A stretch of 64,000 nt of DNA from Comamonas piscis (GTDB taxonomy: Bacteria; Pseudomonadota; Gammaproteobacteria; Burkholderiales; Burkholderiaceae_C): the NCBI RefSeq assembly GCF_014109725.1, contig NZ_CP058554.1, forward strand, positions 4,960,001-5,024,000, in the 5' to 3' direction. The notes beneath the pieces were generated by a model, which was given only the letters and a program-made list of their open reading frames with translations, searched no databases and had not been told where the DNA came from. The translations under genes and the position numbers were made by a program. This document shows, piece after piece, positions 8,801-16,846 of the stretch (position 1 is the first letter of the stretch; each line of letters begins with the position of its first letter).

Positions 8801-9553
8801 CCCACCGGTGAATACATCGATGCCTGGCGCATGCGCCACCGTTTGTTCCTGAACCAGGCGCGCTATGTGCTGGCCCCAAGCAAGGATGCCGCCCTGCGCA
8901 TGCACCAGTACTTCCCCGATGCAGCCGTGCGCTATGTCACCCACCACGACATCCCCGATGCCGCCTTGCTGCCTGTACCCAAGGGCCAGCCGCTGGCGCC
9001 CCATGCACACTTACGCGTCTTCATCCTCGGCGGCGTCAGTCTGGCCAAGGGAGGCGATGTGATGGAAGCCGTGGCGCTGGCCGCCGCACAAAGCGAAGCC
9101 CCCGTTGAGCTGCACCTGCTGGGCTACCCGCACCGCCGCATGCGCACCCAGCCCCATGCCAGCCTGACCGTGCACGGCCCCTACGACGATGCTGACCTGC
9201 CCGCGCTGATGGCGCGCCTGCAGCCCGATGTGGTCTGGTTCCCGGCGCTGTGGCCCGAGACCTATAGCTACACCTTGAGCGCCTGCCTGCAGGCCGGCGT
9301 GCCGGTGATCGCCCCCGATATCGGCGCATTCCCTGAGCGCCTGGCGGGCCGCCCCTGGACCTGGCTGCGCCCCTGGAGCACCTCGGCCGACGAGTGGCTG
9401 GCGCTGATGCAGCACATTCGCCAGCGCCACTACATCGACGGCCAGCCTCCGCTGCCTGCACCGACTGCGGAGATCGAGCTGAAAACCCAGTACCTGCAGC
9501 CCTGGAGCTATGGGCATGATTACCTGAGGGCTCTGCGCCCGGCCCTTAATTAA
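5831..9553 (+). CDS. Multidomain methyltransferase / coiled-coil / GT2 / GT4 glycosyltransferase
   Basis: A 1240-residue fusion. Residues about 10-240 are a class I SAM methyltransferase (RVLDLGCGPGVLG at 32-44; DVLEHLRHPEQLL). Residues 250-400 are unassigned, probably a beta-rich module. Residues about 402-496 are a Gln-rich coiled coil. A Pro/Ala/Glu linker follows, then a GT2 domain from 572 (MVDIIVPVYRGLVDTQR, LLLNSDTEVS) to about 840, and a GT4-like domain from 847 to the end (LPRILMVLHNAGGG; PETYSYTLSACLQAGVPV). I start at ATG 5831, where homology-like sequence begins; an ORF extension to 5756 reads into the divergent promoter. Domain mix resembles chain-terminating O-antigen proteins plus polymerising transferases; the function is inferred. 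Confidence 0.85.
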   Translation: MTREHHVYTRHIDLQQRSSLSVLANKIQPGARVLDLGCGPGVLGQYLQEHKACTLDGVTFSAEEAALARPYYRDLAVADLEQINLAEAFTRRQYDYIVCADVLEHLRHPEQLLADCRDLLAENGEILVSIPNAGYCGLVMELMQGELRYREEGLLDSTHLRFFTRQSLLRLMTEGVWSVQSLETIDRPLDESEFARTTADSLPPAVMRYLLAQPDALAYQFICSIRPSSDAAAAQAHALLAMQSEANTAHASFTTNLYWADAGQFSESHKLIAKGQIGALQQSIRFALPRFDAAQPALRWDPADRPGFLHLHAMRLYDASGALRWRWEADKPEALAQVPHSQISWQPAPATAPGSTLLLLTGDDPHLHLPIDPALLKECLQADGAVLEVSLGWPMSADYAALADSAQELQARITHADTEVLRAQQAQADAHTQLRLLQAHMQDQQKNLEAAIAQQQEHIQGQQTHIGNLQTHLGNIEASEAYRVGQKLASAKARLRGRPAPAPAVVHVPEHQPAAMEPAQDAPEALDTLNTLDALAEVPDSAVVAVEVEDASAPESIAEPVQPIVAAQPAAMVDIIVPVYRGLVDTQRCLQSVLQAATQTNSQLVVINDASPEPELTAWLRELAQQDSRVHLLENDSNLGFVATVNRGMALHPSNDVLLLNSDTEVSHEWLDRLHRAAYSAPDVGSVTPLSNNATICSYPRFCEKNALPADADLLRLNHLAASANAGQTVEVPTGVGFCMYIRRDCLAQTGLFDVEHFGKGYGEENDFCVRAHDLGWHHLLALDTVVLHTGGVSFGDSKTPREQAAYQTLLQLHPRYDSQVQAHLKANPAQAARNAIDKARLRQHPLPRILMVLHNAGGGTLRHVKELAHSLRDRAVSLALTPLEDNYIRLQWLDAAEGYDEEFHWPTQSEALVALLRELGVSHIHFHHLMGLNLEVMRLPELLGVRYDFTAHDYYAICPQINLMEPTHNAHYAALGVAQCPQCSGAEPAPTGEYIDAWRMRHRLFLNQARYVLAPSKDAALRMHQYFPDAAVRYVTHHDIPDAALLPVPKGQPLAPHAHLRVFILGGVSLAKGGDVMEAVALAAAQSEAPVELHLLGYPHRRMRTQPHASLTVHGPYDDADLPALMARLQPDVVWFPALWPETYSYTLSACLQAGVPVIAPDIGAFPERLAGRPWTWLRPWSTSADEWLALMQHIRQRHYIDGQPPLPAPTAEIELKTQYLQPWSYGHDYLRALRPALN

Positions 9554-9616
9554 ATAAAATAGGCCAATAGTGTTTGCAAATCAAACACAAAACGCTACAA
9601 AATAAAGAGCAACGAC

Positions 9617-11647
9617 TTGTCTTCCACTCTCTCTACTTTGCGCAAGCTGCCCCACAAGCTGCGCCAGCTCAGCCGCAGCCTGTACCTGCTGGCCGCCGAT
9701 CCCCGCCAGCTGGGCAGCAACAGCCGCCGACTTTGGCGCGCCTGGCGCACCGGCGGCAGCCAGATGCTCAAGCACCAGCTGCTGTCGCTGGGCCACCCTG
9801 ATGCGCCGACCGTGCCGGTCGCCCCCACCGATGCCTGGCAGGACTACCAGCAGCGCTTGGCCAACGAGGTGCTGCCGGTGCTGCGCGCCGAGATTGCAGC
9901 ATTGACGCAGCCGGTCAGCATCTCCATCCTGGTACCCACCTACAACACCGACCCGGCCATGCTGACGGCGATGGTTGATTCGGTGCGCGCCCAGATCTAC
10001 CCGCACTGGGAGCTGTGCATCGCCGACGACGCATCCACCCAGCCCCATGTGCGCAGCATGCTGCAAGAACTGGCTGCGCAGGAGCCGCGCATCAAGCTGC
10101 ACCTGGGCGAGAGCAACCATGGCGTATCGCACGCCAGCAACCGGGCGCTGGCCTTGGCCACCTCCCCGTTTGTGGTGCTGCTGGACCATGACGACCTGCT
10201 CCAGCCCCAGGCCATCTACCGCGTCGCCCAAAGCGTCATGGCCGATGACCCGGACATGCTCTACTCAGACGAAGTGCTGGTCAGCCCTGATGGCAAGCAG
10301 GTACTGCAGTACTTCCACCGCCCGGCTTTCTCGCCCGAATACCTGCGCAGCCACCCCTATATCGTGCACATGGTCGGCTTTCGCACGGCGCTGCTGCGCA
10401 GCCTGGGTGGCTTTGACGAGGCCCTGGGCATTTCGCAGGATTACGACCTGATCTTGCGCGTCAGCGAAGCGGCCAGCCGCATCGTGCACCTGCCCGAGCT
10501 CCTCTACCAGTGGCGCACCCACACCGGCTCGGCCGGCCACGACAAGATGGCCCAGGTGATGGCCACCTCGACCGCCGTGCTGCAACGCCATCTGGACCGC
10601 AGCGGCGTTGCGGCACGTTCGGCGTCCGGCGTGTCCTTCAACTTCTTTGAGACCCAGCACCAGATCGCCGATGGCCAGCGCGTGGCCATCATCATCCCGA
10701 CCAAGAACTACGGCAGCCTTGTGCGCCAGTGTGTGGACAGCATCCGCGCCACTGTGCAACATGCCGCCTACGACCTGATCGTGATCGACCATGACTCGAC
10801 CGAGCAGGCCAGCCTGGACTATTTTGCCCAGCTGCAGCAAGAAGGCACCGCCACCGTGCTGCGCTACCAGGGGCCCTTCAATTTCTCGGCCATCAACAAC
10901 TGGGCCGTCCGCCAGCTGACCCGCCCCTACAGCCACTACCTGTTCTGCAACAACGACATCGAGGCGCTGGAGAGCGGCTGGCTGGAGCACATGCTGTCGC
11001 AGTGCCAGGACCCGAGCGTTGGCATGGTGGGCGCGCAGTTGCTCTACCCCGACCGCACTTCGATCCAGCACGCCGGCGTCTGCGTGGGCGCCTTTGGCAT
11101 TGCCGAGCACTATGGCAAGTTCTTGAAGCTGCCACCCGACCGCGTCGATATCGCCTTCATGGGCCGGCTGGTGAGCACGCATGAGGTATCGGCCGTGACT
11201 GCCGCCTGCCTGCTGATGCGCAAGGAAACCTTTGATGCCATCGACGGCTATGACGAGAAACTGGCCGTGGGCTTTGGCGATGTGGACCTGTGCCTGCGCA
11301 CCCTGCAGCTGGGCTGGCGGGTGCTGTACTGCCCGCAGGCGACCTTGGTGCACCATGAATCCATCACCCGGGGCAAGGCTGAAGGCTATGACCCGCATCC
11401 TGAAGATTCGGCACTATTCGCCTGCCGCTGGCGCGATTTTCTGGACCAGGGCGACCCCTACTTCCACCCCGCTTTTGAAGTGCGCCACACCTGCTGGCTG
11501 GTGCGTACCCCGCTGCACTGTGAGCCCTCGATCAACCGCCGCCTCTTCAGCCGAAGTGGCCTGGGCCAGCGCATGCAGCGTTTGAGCTATAGCGCCAGCG
11601 TCTCGATGCCAGTGCAGCTGGAAGAAGCTACCGTCACAACCGCTTAA
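9617..11647 (+). CDS. Tandem GT2 glycosyltransferase
   Basis: A 676-residue protein with two family 2 glycosyltransferase domains. Domain A covers about 98-330 (SISILVPTYNTD, CIADDAS, VVLLDHDDLL); domain B covers about 355-600 (VAIIIPTKNYGSLV, LIVIDHDST, LFCNNDIEAL, VGFGDVDLCLRTLQLGW). Both keep acidic metal-binding motifs, so both could be active, perhaps making two linkages as in bifunctional galactofuranosyl or rhamnan synthases. The start is TTG at 9617 with AAGAGC about 6 nt upstream; the next in-frame ATG would remove 50 residues. It follows the 1240-residue gene by 63 bp on the same strand and ends at a convergent hairpin. Confidence 0.85.
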   Translation: MSSTLSTLRKLPHKLRQLSRSLYLLAADPRQLGSNSRRLWRAWRTGGSQMLKHQLLSLGHPDAPTVPVAPTDAWQDYQQRLANEVLPVLRAEIAALTQPVSISILVPTYNTDPAMLTAMVDSVRAQIYPHWELCIADDASTQPHVRSMLQELAAQEPRIKLHLGESNHGVSHASNRALALATSPFVVLLDHDDLLQPQAIYRVAQSVMADDPDMLYSDEVLVSPDGKQVLQYFHRPAFSPEYLRSHPYIVHMVGFRTALLRSLGGFDEALGISQDYDLILRVSEAASRIVHLPELLYQWRTHTGSAGHDKMAQVMATSTAVLQRHLDRSGVAARSASGVSFNFFETQHQIADGQRVAIIIPTKNYGSLVRQCVDSIRATVQHAAYDLIVIDHDSTEQASLDYFAQLQQEGTATVLRYQGPFNFSAINNWAVRQLTRPYSHYLFCNNDIEALESGWLEHMLSQCQDPSVGMVGAQLLYPDRTSIQHAGVCVGAFGIAEHYGKFLKLPPDRVDIAFMGRLVSTHEVSAVTAACLLMRKETFDAIDGYDEKLAVGFGDVDLCLRTLQLGWRVLYCPQATLVHHESITRGKAEGYDPHPEDSALFACRWRDFLDQGDPYFHPAFEVRHTCWLVRTPLHCEPSINRRLFSRSGLGQRMQRLSYSASVSMPVQLEEATVTTA

Positions 11648-11662
11648 TGCCCACTCCTACCC

Positions 11663-11680
11663 GCAGCCCTTGTGGGCTGC
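11663..11680. terminator. Convergent hairpin between glycosyltransferase and methyltransferase genes
   Basis: GCAGCCC-TTGT-GGGCTGC is a 7-bp perfect GC-rich stem in the 43-bp gap between two convergent genes. There is no clear T tract on either side, so termination may be weak or factor-assisted. Confidence 0.45.
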
Positions 11681-11690
11681 CGGCTGGAGA

Positions 11691-12575
11691 TCAAGCAGGA
11701 CGCTGCAGCAGCAAAAAGATCTCGTTATTGGTCAGCACCTCGCGCGGGTACTGCGCCAACAAGGCTTCCGGCACGGGCGCCGGCTCATAGTGGCGGCGCT
11801 CTTCGCGTGCCACCGCAAAGCCCGCTTCCTTGGCCAGCGCTACCAGCTCATCGGCGGTCAGGCGGTTGAGTTCTTGGTATTCCTTGAACACAAAGCGCTT
11901 GTAGCCCTCCGGCCCAAAATCGGCAAAGCCAAAGTCCACCTCATCGGGGCTGAGTTCGCCGTCATAGCCTTCAATCACCTTCCAGAGCGCATCCTCTTCG
12001 ACCAGCAGGTGGTGCCAGGCGACATCGTCATAACGGCGCAGGTGCGAGCCAAAGGCCGAGTAGAACAGCGGCTCGATCTGCAGGAAGAAATGCCCGCCCG
12101 GCTTCAGGCAGGCCAGCAGGTCTTTCAGAATGGGCAGCAACTGGTCGCGCTGCACATGCTCAAAGGTCGACCAGCTCATGATGCCGTCATAGAGCGGCGC
12201 CTGGCCCGCCAAGGGCGCGCTGGGCGCAATCGTCTGAAAACTCAGCGCGGCCGGAATGCGCTGCATGCCTAACTGCTCTTGTGCAATGCGGGGCAGCTTG
12301 GCGTACTCCTGCCGCACATCAATGCCGTGGATGGCAGCGGCGCCATGGCGCAGCACCAGCGCCAAGTCGGTAATCCCATCGCCACAGCCAAACTGCAGCA
12401 AACGGGCGGTACTCACATCCATCACCGGGCTGAGCCACTGCGCTACGACATCGGATGCGTAGTGGAAGTGGGAGCGGAACCATTCGTCGCTGATCCGCGT
12501 GTCATCGTAATGAGGCAGGCCGAGCAGCTTTTCACGCAACTGCGCCAAGTGGCGCATACGGCTTCCGCGGTTCAT
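11691..12575 (-). CDS. Class I SAM-dependent methyltransferase (polysaccharide locus)
   Basis: A 294-residue soluble methyltransferase. The SAM motif I is LLQFGCGDGITDLAL near residue 60, followed by AAIHGIDV (motif II acidic strand) and a motif IV/V region with LKPGGHFFLQIEP near 165. Its start codon overlaps the stop of the upstream methyltransferase (ATGA at 12572-12575), so the two are translationally coupled and lie in the same operon as the Wzm/Wzt exporter. A terminal methyl group that caps the chain or is read by the exporter is a likely product; acceptor is unknown. Confidence 0.8.
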   Translation of the reverse strand: MNRGSRMRHLAQLREKLLGLPHYDDTRISDEWFRSHFHYASDVVAQWLSPVMDVSTARLLQFGCGDGITDLALVLRHGAAAIHGIDVRQEYAKLPRIAQEQLGMQRIPAALSFQTIAPSAPLAGQAPLYDGIMSWSTFEHVQRDQLLPILKDLLACLKPGGHFFLQIEPLFYSAFGSHLRRYDDVAWHHLLVEEDALWKVIEGYDGELSPDEVDFGFADFGPEGYKRFVFKEYQELNRLTADELVALAKEAGFAVAREERRHYEPAPVPEALLAQYPREVLTNNEIFLLLQRPA

Positions 12576-13468
12576 GATGGCTTTCGCAGGACGTACACGT
12601 CCTGGTGGTTCCAGAACTGTACAGGGGAGAAATATTCGAGCTTGTCGGCACCGACAGTCTCGGCAATGCGGGCACGCACAAAGGCTTCGGTCGTGAAGGC
12701 CGTGCCGTACTCGTTCGGATCAATCGCGTTCGATTCGCTCGACGGCGCAAAGAAAAAGCCCTCGTCGTCGAGCGGCACGCTGTCAAACCGGGCCGCCTTG
12801 ATACCATGCGTGCTGAACACTAGGATGCCGCCCGGTGATACCAGGTTGTACAGCACTTGCAGCCAGCGGCCCCAGGTGCTGCGCGGCAGATGGCTGAACA
12901 GCGACAGCACAAACACCGTGTCGTACTGGCGCGGTGCCACCAGCTGCTCAGGCACGCTGGCAGAGACAAAGCCCTGCACGCCAAAGGTGCGCTGCGCAAA
13001 GTCCACCGCATCGGGCACCACATCCGACACCGTCACTTTGCCCGGACCCAACAGATGTGCCAGGTGCCGGGTAAAGCGGCCATGGCCGCTGGCAAACTCC
13101 AGAAAATGCTGGCTCTGCACCAGCGGCTGGCCGACTCGCTCCATCACCGTCATCAGCTCGGCCAGGGTGCGCCAGCCATCGGCCAGGTAATCACGCAACG
13201 GGTTATTGCTGCTGGGGTGGCCGGCAAAGAAGCCAAAAATATCATCGGCCGAGGAAATCGTGCAATCGAGGCCCATGATGTTCCGGAACGAGCCGGTCAG
13301 CCCGTGCTGCTCGATCAGCGCATGCGCTGCCAGCATCACGTCTTTTTCGGCACGGGCGCGCAGCAGCAGGCCCGAGGCCGCTTCAAAATTTCCATTTGCC
13401 AGCATCAGCTGTGCATCGGCCAGCAGCTGCTGGCCCTGGCTTGTCGCAGAGGGAGAATTCGTGGTCAT
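12572..13468 (-). CDS. Class I SAM-dependent methyltransferase (polysaccharide locus)
   Basis: A 298-residue protein with a helical N-terminal region of about 110 residues and a methyltransferase domain: HFLEFASGHGRFTRHLAHLL (SAM binding), VTVSDVVPDAVDFAQ, and the late LVSPGGILVFSTHG. I place the start at ATG 13468 (MTTNSPSATSQ); the longer reading to 13636 is low-complexity and would run against the Wzt gene. It lies 86 bp after wzt and overlaps the next methyltransferase by 4 nt. Role in modifying the exported glycan is inferred from context. Confidence 0.78.
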   Translation of the reverse strand: MTTNSPSATSQGQQLLADAQLMLANGNFEAASGLLLRARAEKDVMLAAHALIEQHGLTGSFRNIMGLDCTISSADDIFGFFAGHPSSNNPLRDYLADGWRTLAELMTVMERVGQPLVQSQHFLEFASGHGRFTRHLAHLLGPGKVTVSDVVPDAVDFAQRTFGVQGFVSASVPEQLVAPRQYDTVFVLSLFSHLPRSTWGRWLQVLYNLVSPGGILVFSTHGIKAARFDSVPLDDEGFFFAPSSESNAIDPNEYGTAFTTEAFVRARIAETVGADKLEYFSPVQFWNHQDVYVLRKPS

Positions 13469-13554
13469 AAATCTGGGGGCGATGAGCGCGCCAGCGCAGA
13501 TGCTGGCGCTCTCGTTGGCTGGGGTACAAGCCGCACGCACTCTTGCGTGCAGCC

Positions 13555-14877
13555 TCAGCCCCAGTGGTGGGGCAATCGTACCAGTCCAGGCAGCGGCTTG
13601 GGGTAGATAAAGCGGAAGACGGTGTACTGGAACCATTCGTCATAGACCGCCAGACCCGAGCCATCAAACAAAAAGGCGCTGACCACATAGTCGCCGCTGT
13701 GCAAAGGCAGGTCCGGAAAGCTCAGCACCGACTGCCAGCTGCCATCGGGCAATTGCTGGGGCACGGCGCCCTCTTCGTGCGTGGCCAGGCAGGCAATGCC
13801 CACGCCCCGGTTCTGCTCGATCATGAAGCCGATATTGGGCCGCTCAGCGCCATTGCCCCGCGCCTTGATGGTGACGACCAGATCCTGGCCCTGCAGCACC
13901 GGCGGATCGCCTGGACCCAGGTTCGCAATATCCACTGACAGGATGCAGGCATTGCCCGCCTCTTCGGATTTGGGCTGGTTTGGCGGCTGCACCGCATAGG
14001 GCGTGTCCAGCGGATCGACGGGCTCTGTAGCGATGGCCGCTGCGGCCACATCGGCCAGCGCTTCCGGCACCGCTGCTGCAGCATCGTCGCCCCACTGCAA
14101 TTGCTCCTTCTCATCCCGCTTTTGGCGGGTGCGCACATCGTAGGCCGCCAATACCGCCTCGGTCTCGCCAAACATCTGCACCTGGCCTTGCTCCAGCCAC
14201 AGCGCCGCATCGCAGAGATGGCGAATATGGTAGGGGCTGTGCGAGCAAAAGAGGATGGTGCAGCCCTTCTGGCGAAAGTCCAGAATGCGCTCGATGCACT
14301 TCTTCTGAAAACTCTGGTCGCCCACGGCCAGCGCCTCATCGACGATCAGTACATCGGGCTGCACGGCAGTGACCAGCGCAAAGGCCAGGCGCACATTCAT
14401 ACCCGATGAATAGGTTTTGACCGGCCGGTCGATCGCGTCCTGCAGCTCGGAGAAGGCAATGATCTCCGGCTCCAGCTTTCGCATTTCCTCATGGCTGATG
14501 CCGATCAGGCTGCCGGCAAAATACAGGTTGTCGCGGCCGCTGAAATCAGGGTGAAAGCCTGCTCCCAGCTCCAGAATGGCCGTGATGCGGCCAGTGCGCT
14601 CAATCGAACCTGCGGAGGGCTGCATGGTGCCCGCCAGCAGCTTGAGCAGCGAGCTCTTGCCAGCCCCGTTGTCGCCCACCACCCCGATGCACTGACCGCG
14701 TCCCAAACTGAAGCTGACATCGCGCAGCGCCCAGTGACTGCGGTGCATGGCACGGCCACTCAGCAGCGCCTTCACCCGCTGGCGTGGCGAATCATAGAGC
14801 TTGTACTCCTTGCCCAGATTCTTCACCACCAGCACGGCCGCGGCCTCTTGCGTTTTCGCCATGTTCACGCCCGTCAT
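13555..14877 (-). CDS. wzt: Polysaccharide ABC exporter ATPase (Wzt-type) with C-terminal cargo domain
   Basis: A 440-residue ATPase that powers export of undecaprenyl-linked polysaccharide across the inner membrane. The nucleotide-binding domain (about 15-250) shows Walker A GDNGAGKS at 68-75, the Wzt-type signature TYSSGMNVRLAF, and Walker B VLIVDEALAVGD. A C-terminal extension of about 170 residues fits the Wzt_C carbohydrate-binding fold, which in characterised systems recognises the modified chain end. Start ATG 14877 overlaps the permease stop by 4 nt (ATGA). Walker motifs intact; cargo unknown. Confidence 0.9.
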   Translation of the reverse strand: MTGVNMAKTQEAAAVLVVKNLGKEYKLYDSPRQRVKALLSGRAMHRSHWALRDVSFSLGRGQCIGVVGDNGAGKSSLLKLLAGTMQPSAGSIERTGRITAILELGAGFHPDFSGRDNLYFAGSLIGISHEEMRKLEPEIIAFSELQDAIDRPVKTYSSGMNVRLAFALVTAVQPDVLIVDEALAVGDQSFQKKCIERILDFRQKGCTILFCSHSPYHIRHLCDAALWLEQGQVQMFGETEAVLAAYDVRTRQKRDEKEQLQWGDDAAAAVPEALADVAAAAIATEPVDPLDTPYAVQPPNQPKSEEAGNACILSVDIANLGPGDPPVLQGQDLVVTIKARGNGAERPNIGFMIEQNRGVGIACLATHEEGAVPQQLPDGSWQSVLSFPDLPLHSGDYVVSAFLFDGSGLAVYDEWFQYTVFRFIYPKPLPGLVRLPHHWG

Positions 14878-15677
14878 AGCCAGTCCACCAGCTGGTCGCG
14901 GCTGCGCCGCACCAGCACATTCACCACCACGGCAAGCACTGCAATCCATACAGCGCTCACCACCCAGACTTGCAGCTCAGGCCACTGGCCTTGCAGCAGC
15001 GCGGACTGGTAGCCCATCACATACGAGGCCATCGGGTTCAACCACAGCAGCCAGCGCCAGCCCTGCGGAAACATCGTGATCGGAAACAGGATAGGCGTCA
15101 GGTAGATGCCCACCGACAGCATAAAGCCCACCAGTTGCACGGTATCGCGCAGGGCTGCTGCAAAGATCGCCAGCGCATAGGACAGCAGCAAGGTCATCAG
15201 CAGTTGCATGGCCATCAGTGGCAGCAAGGCCAATACGCCCCATTGCATATGGTGCACGGGGATGTAGCACAGTGCCAGCAGCAGCATCAAAGGGCCAAAA
15301 ATCCAGGAGCTGGCCAGCACCGATCGCACCGGAAACAGCACCGGCGGCAGCGGGTTCTTCTGCAAGATCGATCCTGCCTCCAGCAGACTGCCCATACCGC
15401 GCGAGACCGCATCGCAAAAGGCCATCCAGGGAAGCGCACCGACGATCAGAAAGGTGCCCACCGCATGGCTGGACGCGCCTTCACCGAGCCGCATCGCAAA
15501 CACGATGTCGAACACCAGGTAGTAGGCGGCGACAGACAGCAGAGGCTGCAGGTAGGGCCAGATGACGCCCAAGGCTGTGCCGGCGTGGCGTGCCGCCACC
15601 TCGCGGCGCGTCATCACGCCGACCAGGGCGCGACTGGCGACCAACTCGCGGGTATTTTTTATCAGGGAATCCAGCAT
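14874..15677 (-). CDS. wzm: Polysaccharide ABC exporter permease (Wzm-type)
   Basis: A 267-residue ABC-2 type inner-membrane permease with about six hydrophobic segments and the cytoplasmic N-terminal motif VMTRREVAARHAGTALGVIW typical of O-antigen/capsule exporters. It forms the membrane channel for the Wzt ATPase encoded immediately downstream with a 4-nt overlap. It is the first gene of the minus-strand run wzm-wzt-methyltransferase-methyltransferase. Confidence 0.92.
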   Translation of the reverse strand: MLDSLIKNTRELVASRALVGVMTRREVAARHAGTALGVIWPYLQPLLSVAAYYLVFDIVFAMRLGEGASSHAVGTFLIVGALPWMAFCDAVSRGMGSLLEAGSILQKNPLPPVLFPVRSVLASSWIFGPLMLLLALCYIPVHHMQWGVLALLPLMAMQLLMTLLLSYALAIFAAALRDTVQLVGFMLSVGIYLTPILFPITMFPQGWRWLLWLNPMASYVMGYQSALLQGQWPELQVWVVSAVWIAVLAVVVNVLVRRSRDQLVDWL

Positions 15678-15731
15678 AAATGGGGCTAATCAGTGAGCGT
15701 GCCAAGCCTATCAGCATGGCATAAACAAGTC

Positions 15732-15750
15732 GAGGAGGCTGGGCCTCCTC
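15732..15750 (-). terminator. Hairpin downstream of the parvulin gene
   Basis: GAGGAGGC-TGG-GCCTCCTC is an 8-bp perfect stem, followed on the minus strand by GACTTGTTT, a weak U-rich tail. It lies 28 bp after the parvulin stop. A separate 14-bp palindrome CTGTCCTAGGACAG (15760-15773) sits directly next to the stop codon. Confidence 0.55.
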
Positions 15751-15777
15751 TTCTGTTGGCTGTCCTAGGACAGGCGC

Positions 15778-16671
15778 TTATTTCTGTGCGGCAAACTTGG
15801 CAGACAAGGCTTCCAGGTTGGCCGGCTCGGTCTTGGTCTTCTCATGGATATTTTCCACCTCGGCCCTGCGTGCCTTCTGGGACGCCTCCTGAAGGAACTG
15901 CTTCTCCAGTTGCGGCTTCACCTCTTCGAGCGACATAGTGCGCGCGGGTTTCTTCTCGATCAGCTTGATGATGTGGTAGCCGAACTGCGTCTTGATTACC
16001 GGGCTCAGCTCACCTGGCTTGTTCAACGCAAACGCAGCGGCTTCGAATTCAGGGGCGGTTTGACCACGAGGGATAGGCCCCAGGTCACCGCCTTTGAGTG
16101 CGGAGTTGGAATCTGAAGAATTGTCCTTGGCCAGCTTGGCAAAGTCTGCACCCGAAGCCGCCTCTTGGCGCAGCTTCTCGATCTGCTCCTTGGCCTTGGC
16201 CTCGTCCTTGTTTGCAATCAGGATATGCGCCACATGCGCCTGCTCGGGCGCCTGGTACTTGTCCTTGTTGACCTGATACGCGGCCTTAACCTGCGCATCC
16301 ACCAGCTTCATATCGGGAGCGCGATCCTTGTCAATTTTTGCCCAATAAGCATCGGACAGTACCTTGTCGCTGGCAATCCTTTCCGCTGCTGCGGTCTCCG
16401 GCTGCTTGTCCAGCTGGGCTTCCTTGGCACGCTGCGCCAGGACGCGGCGAATATAGATGGCATCAGCCATCTGGGCCACGCTGTCTTTGCGGGCTAAGAA
16501 GGATGCGCGCATTTCAGGAGGCAGCCGCGTGGCATCGCTCAGGATATCGCTCTCACGCACGGCCACGCCGTGGCCTTCGATCAGCACTGGGTCTGTTGCT
16601 TGCGCCATCACGGCCACACTGCTGGTGGCCAAAACCGTCACTACGCCCAGGGAAGTCAACCAACTACGCAT
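15778..16671 (-). CDS. Periplasmic peptidyl-prolyl cis-trans isomerase (parvulin type)
   Basis: A 297-residue SurA/PpiC-like foldase. Residues 1-25 form a Sec signal peptide ending near VMAQA. A helical chaperone region follows to about 135, and a parvulin domain covers about 140-240 (AHVAHILIANKDEAK, GGDLGPIPRG, KTQFGYHIIKLI). It should assist folding of secreted or outer-membrane proteins in the periplasm. It lies downstream of the gene for the large secreted protein at 16847-18349 on the same strand, but a strong terminator separates the two. Substrates unknown. Confidence 0.9.
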   Translation of the reverse strand: MRSWLTSLGVVTVLATSSVAVMAQATDPVLIEGHGVAVRESDILSDATRLPPEMRASFLARKDSVAQMADAIYIRRVLAQRAKEAQLDKQPETAAAERIASDKVLSDAYWAKIDKDRAPDMKLVDAQVKAAYQVNKDKYQAPEQAHVAHILIANKDEAKAKEQIEKLRQEAASGADFAKLAKDNSSDSNSALKGGDLGPIPRGQTAPEFEAAAFALNKPGELSPVIKTQFGYHIIKLIEKKPARTMSLEEVKPQLEKQFLQEASQKARRAEVENIHEKTKTEPANLEALSAKFAAQK

Positions 16672-16780
16672 CTAGCATTCCTCAGCTCAAAAGATGCAGC
16701 ATAGCAAAAGCTGCCCAAATCACAGACCCAGTGAACCCCAGCGGAAAGCACGGGCATCTCTGCACATGCAGAAAATAAAA

Positions 16781-16810
16781 AAAGGACAGAGATTGCTCTC
16801 TGTCCTTTTT
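16781..16810. terminator. Strong bidirectional rho-independent terminator
   Basis: A 12-bp near-perfect stem (AAAGGACAGAGA / TCTCTGTCCTTT, loop TTGC) has a T run on the plus side (16806-16810) and an A run (16776-16783) that becomes a T run on the minus strand. It ends transcription of the secreted-protein gene whose stop is at 16847. Confidence 0.92.
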
Positions 16811-16846
16811 ATGGACTCACTAGAACTCTAGCTTATCGACCTTGAA

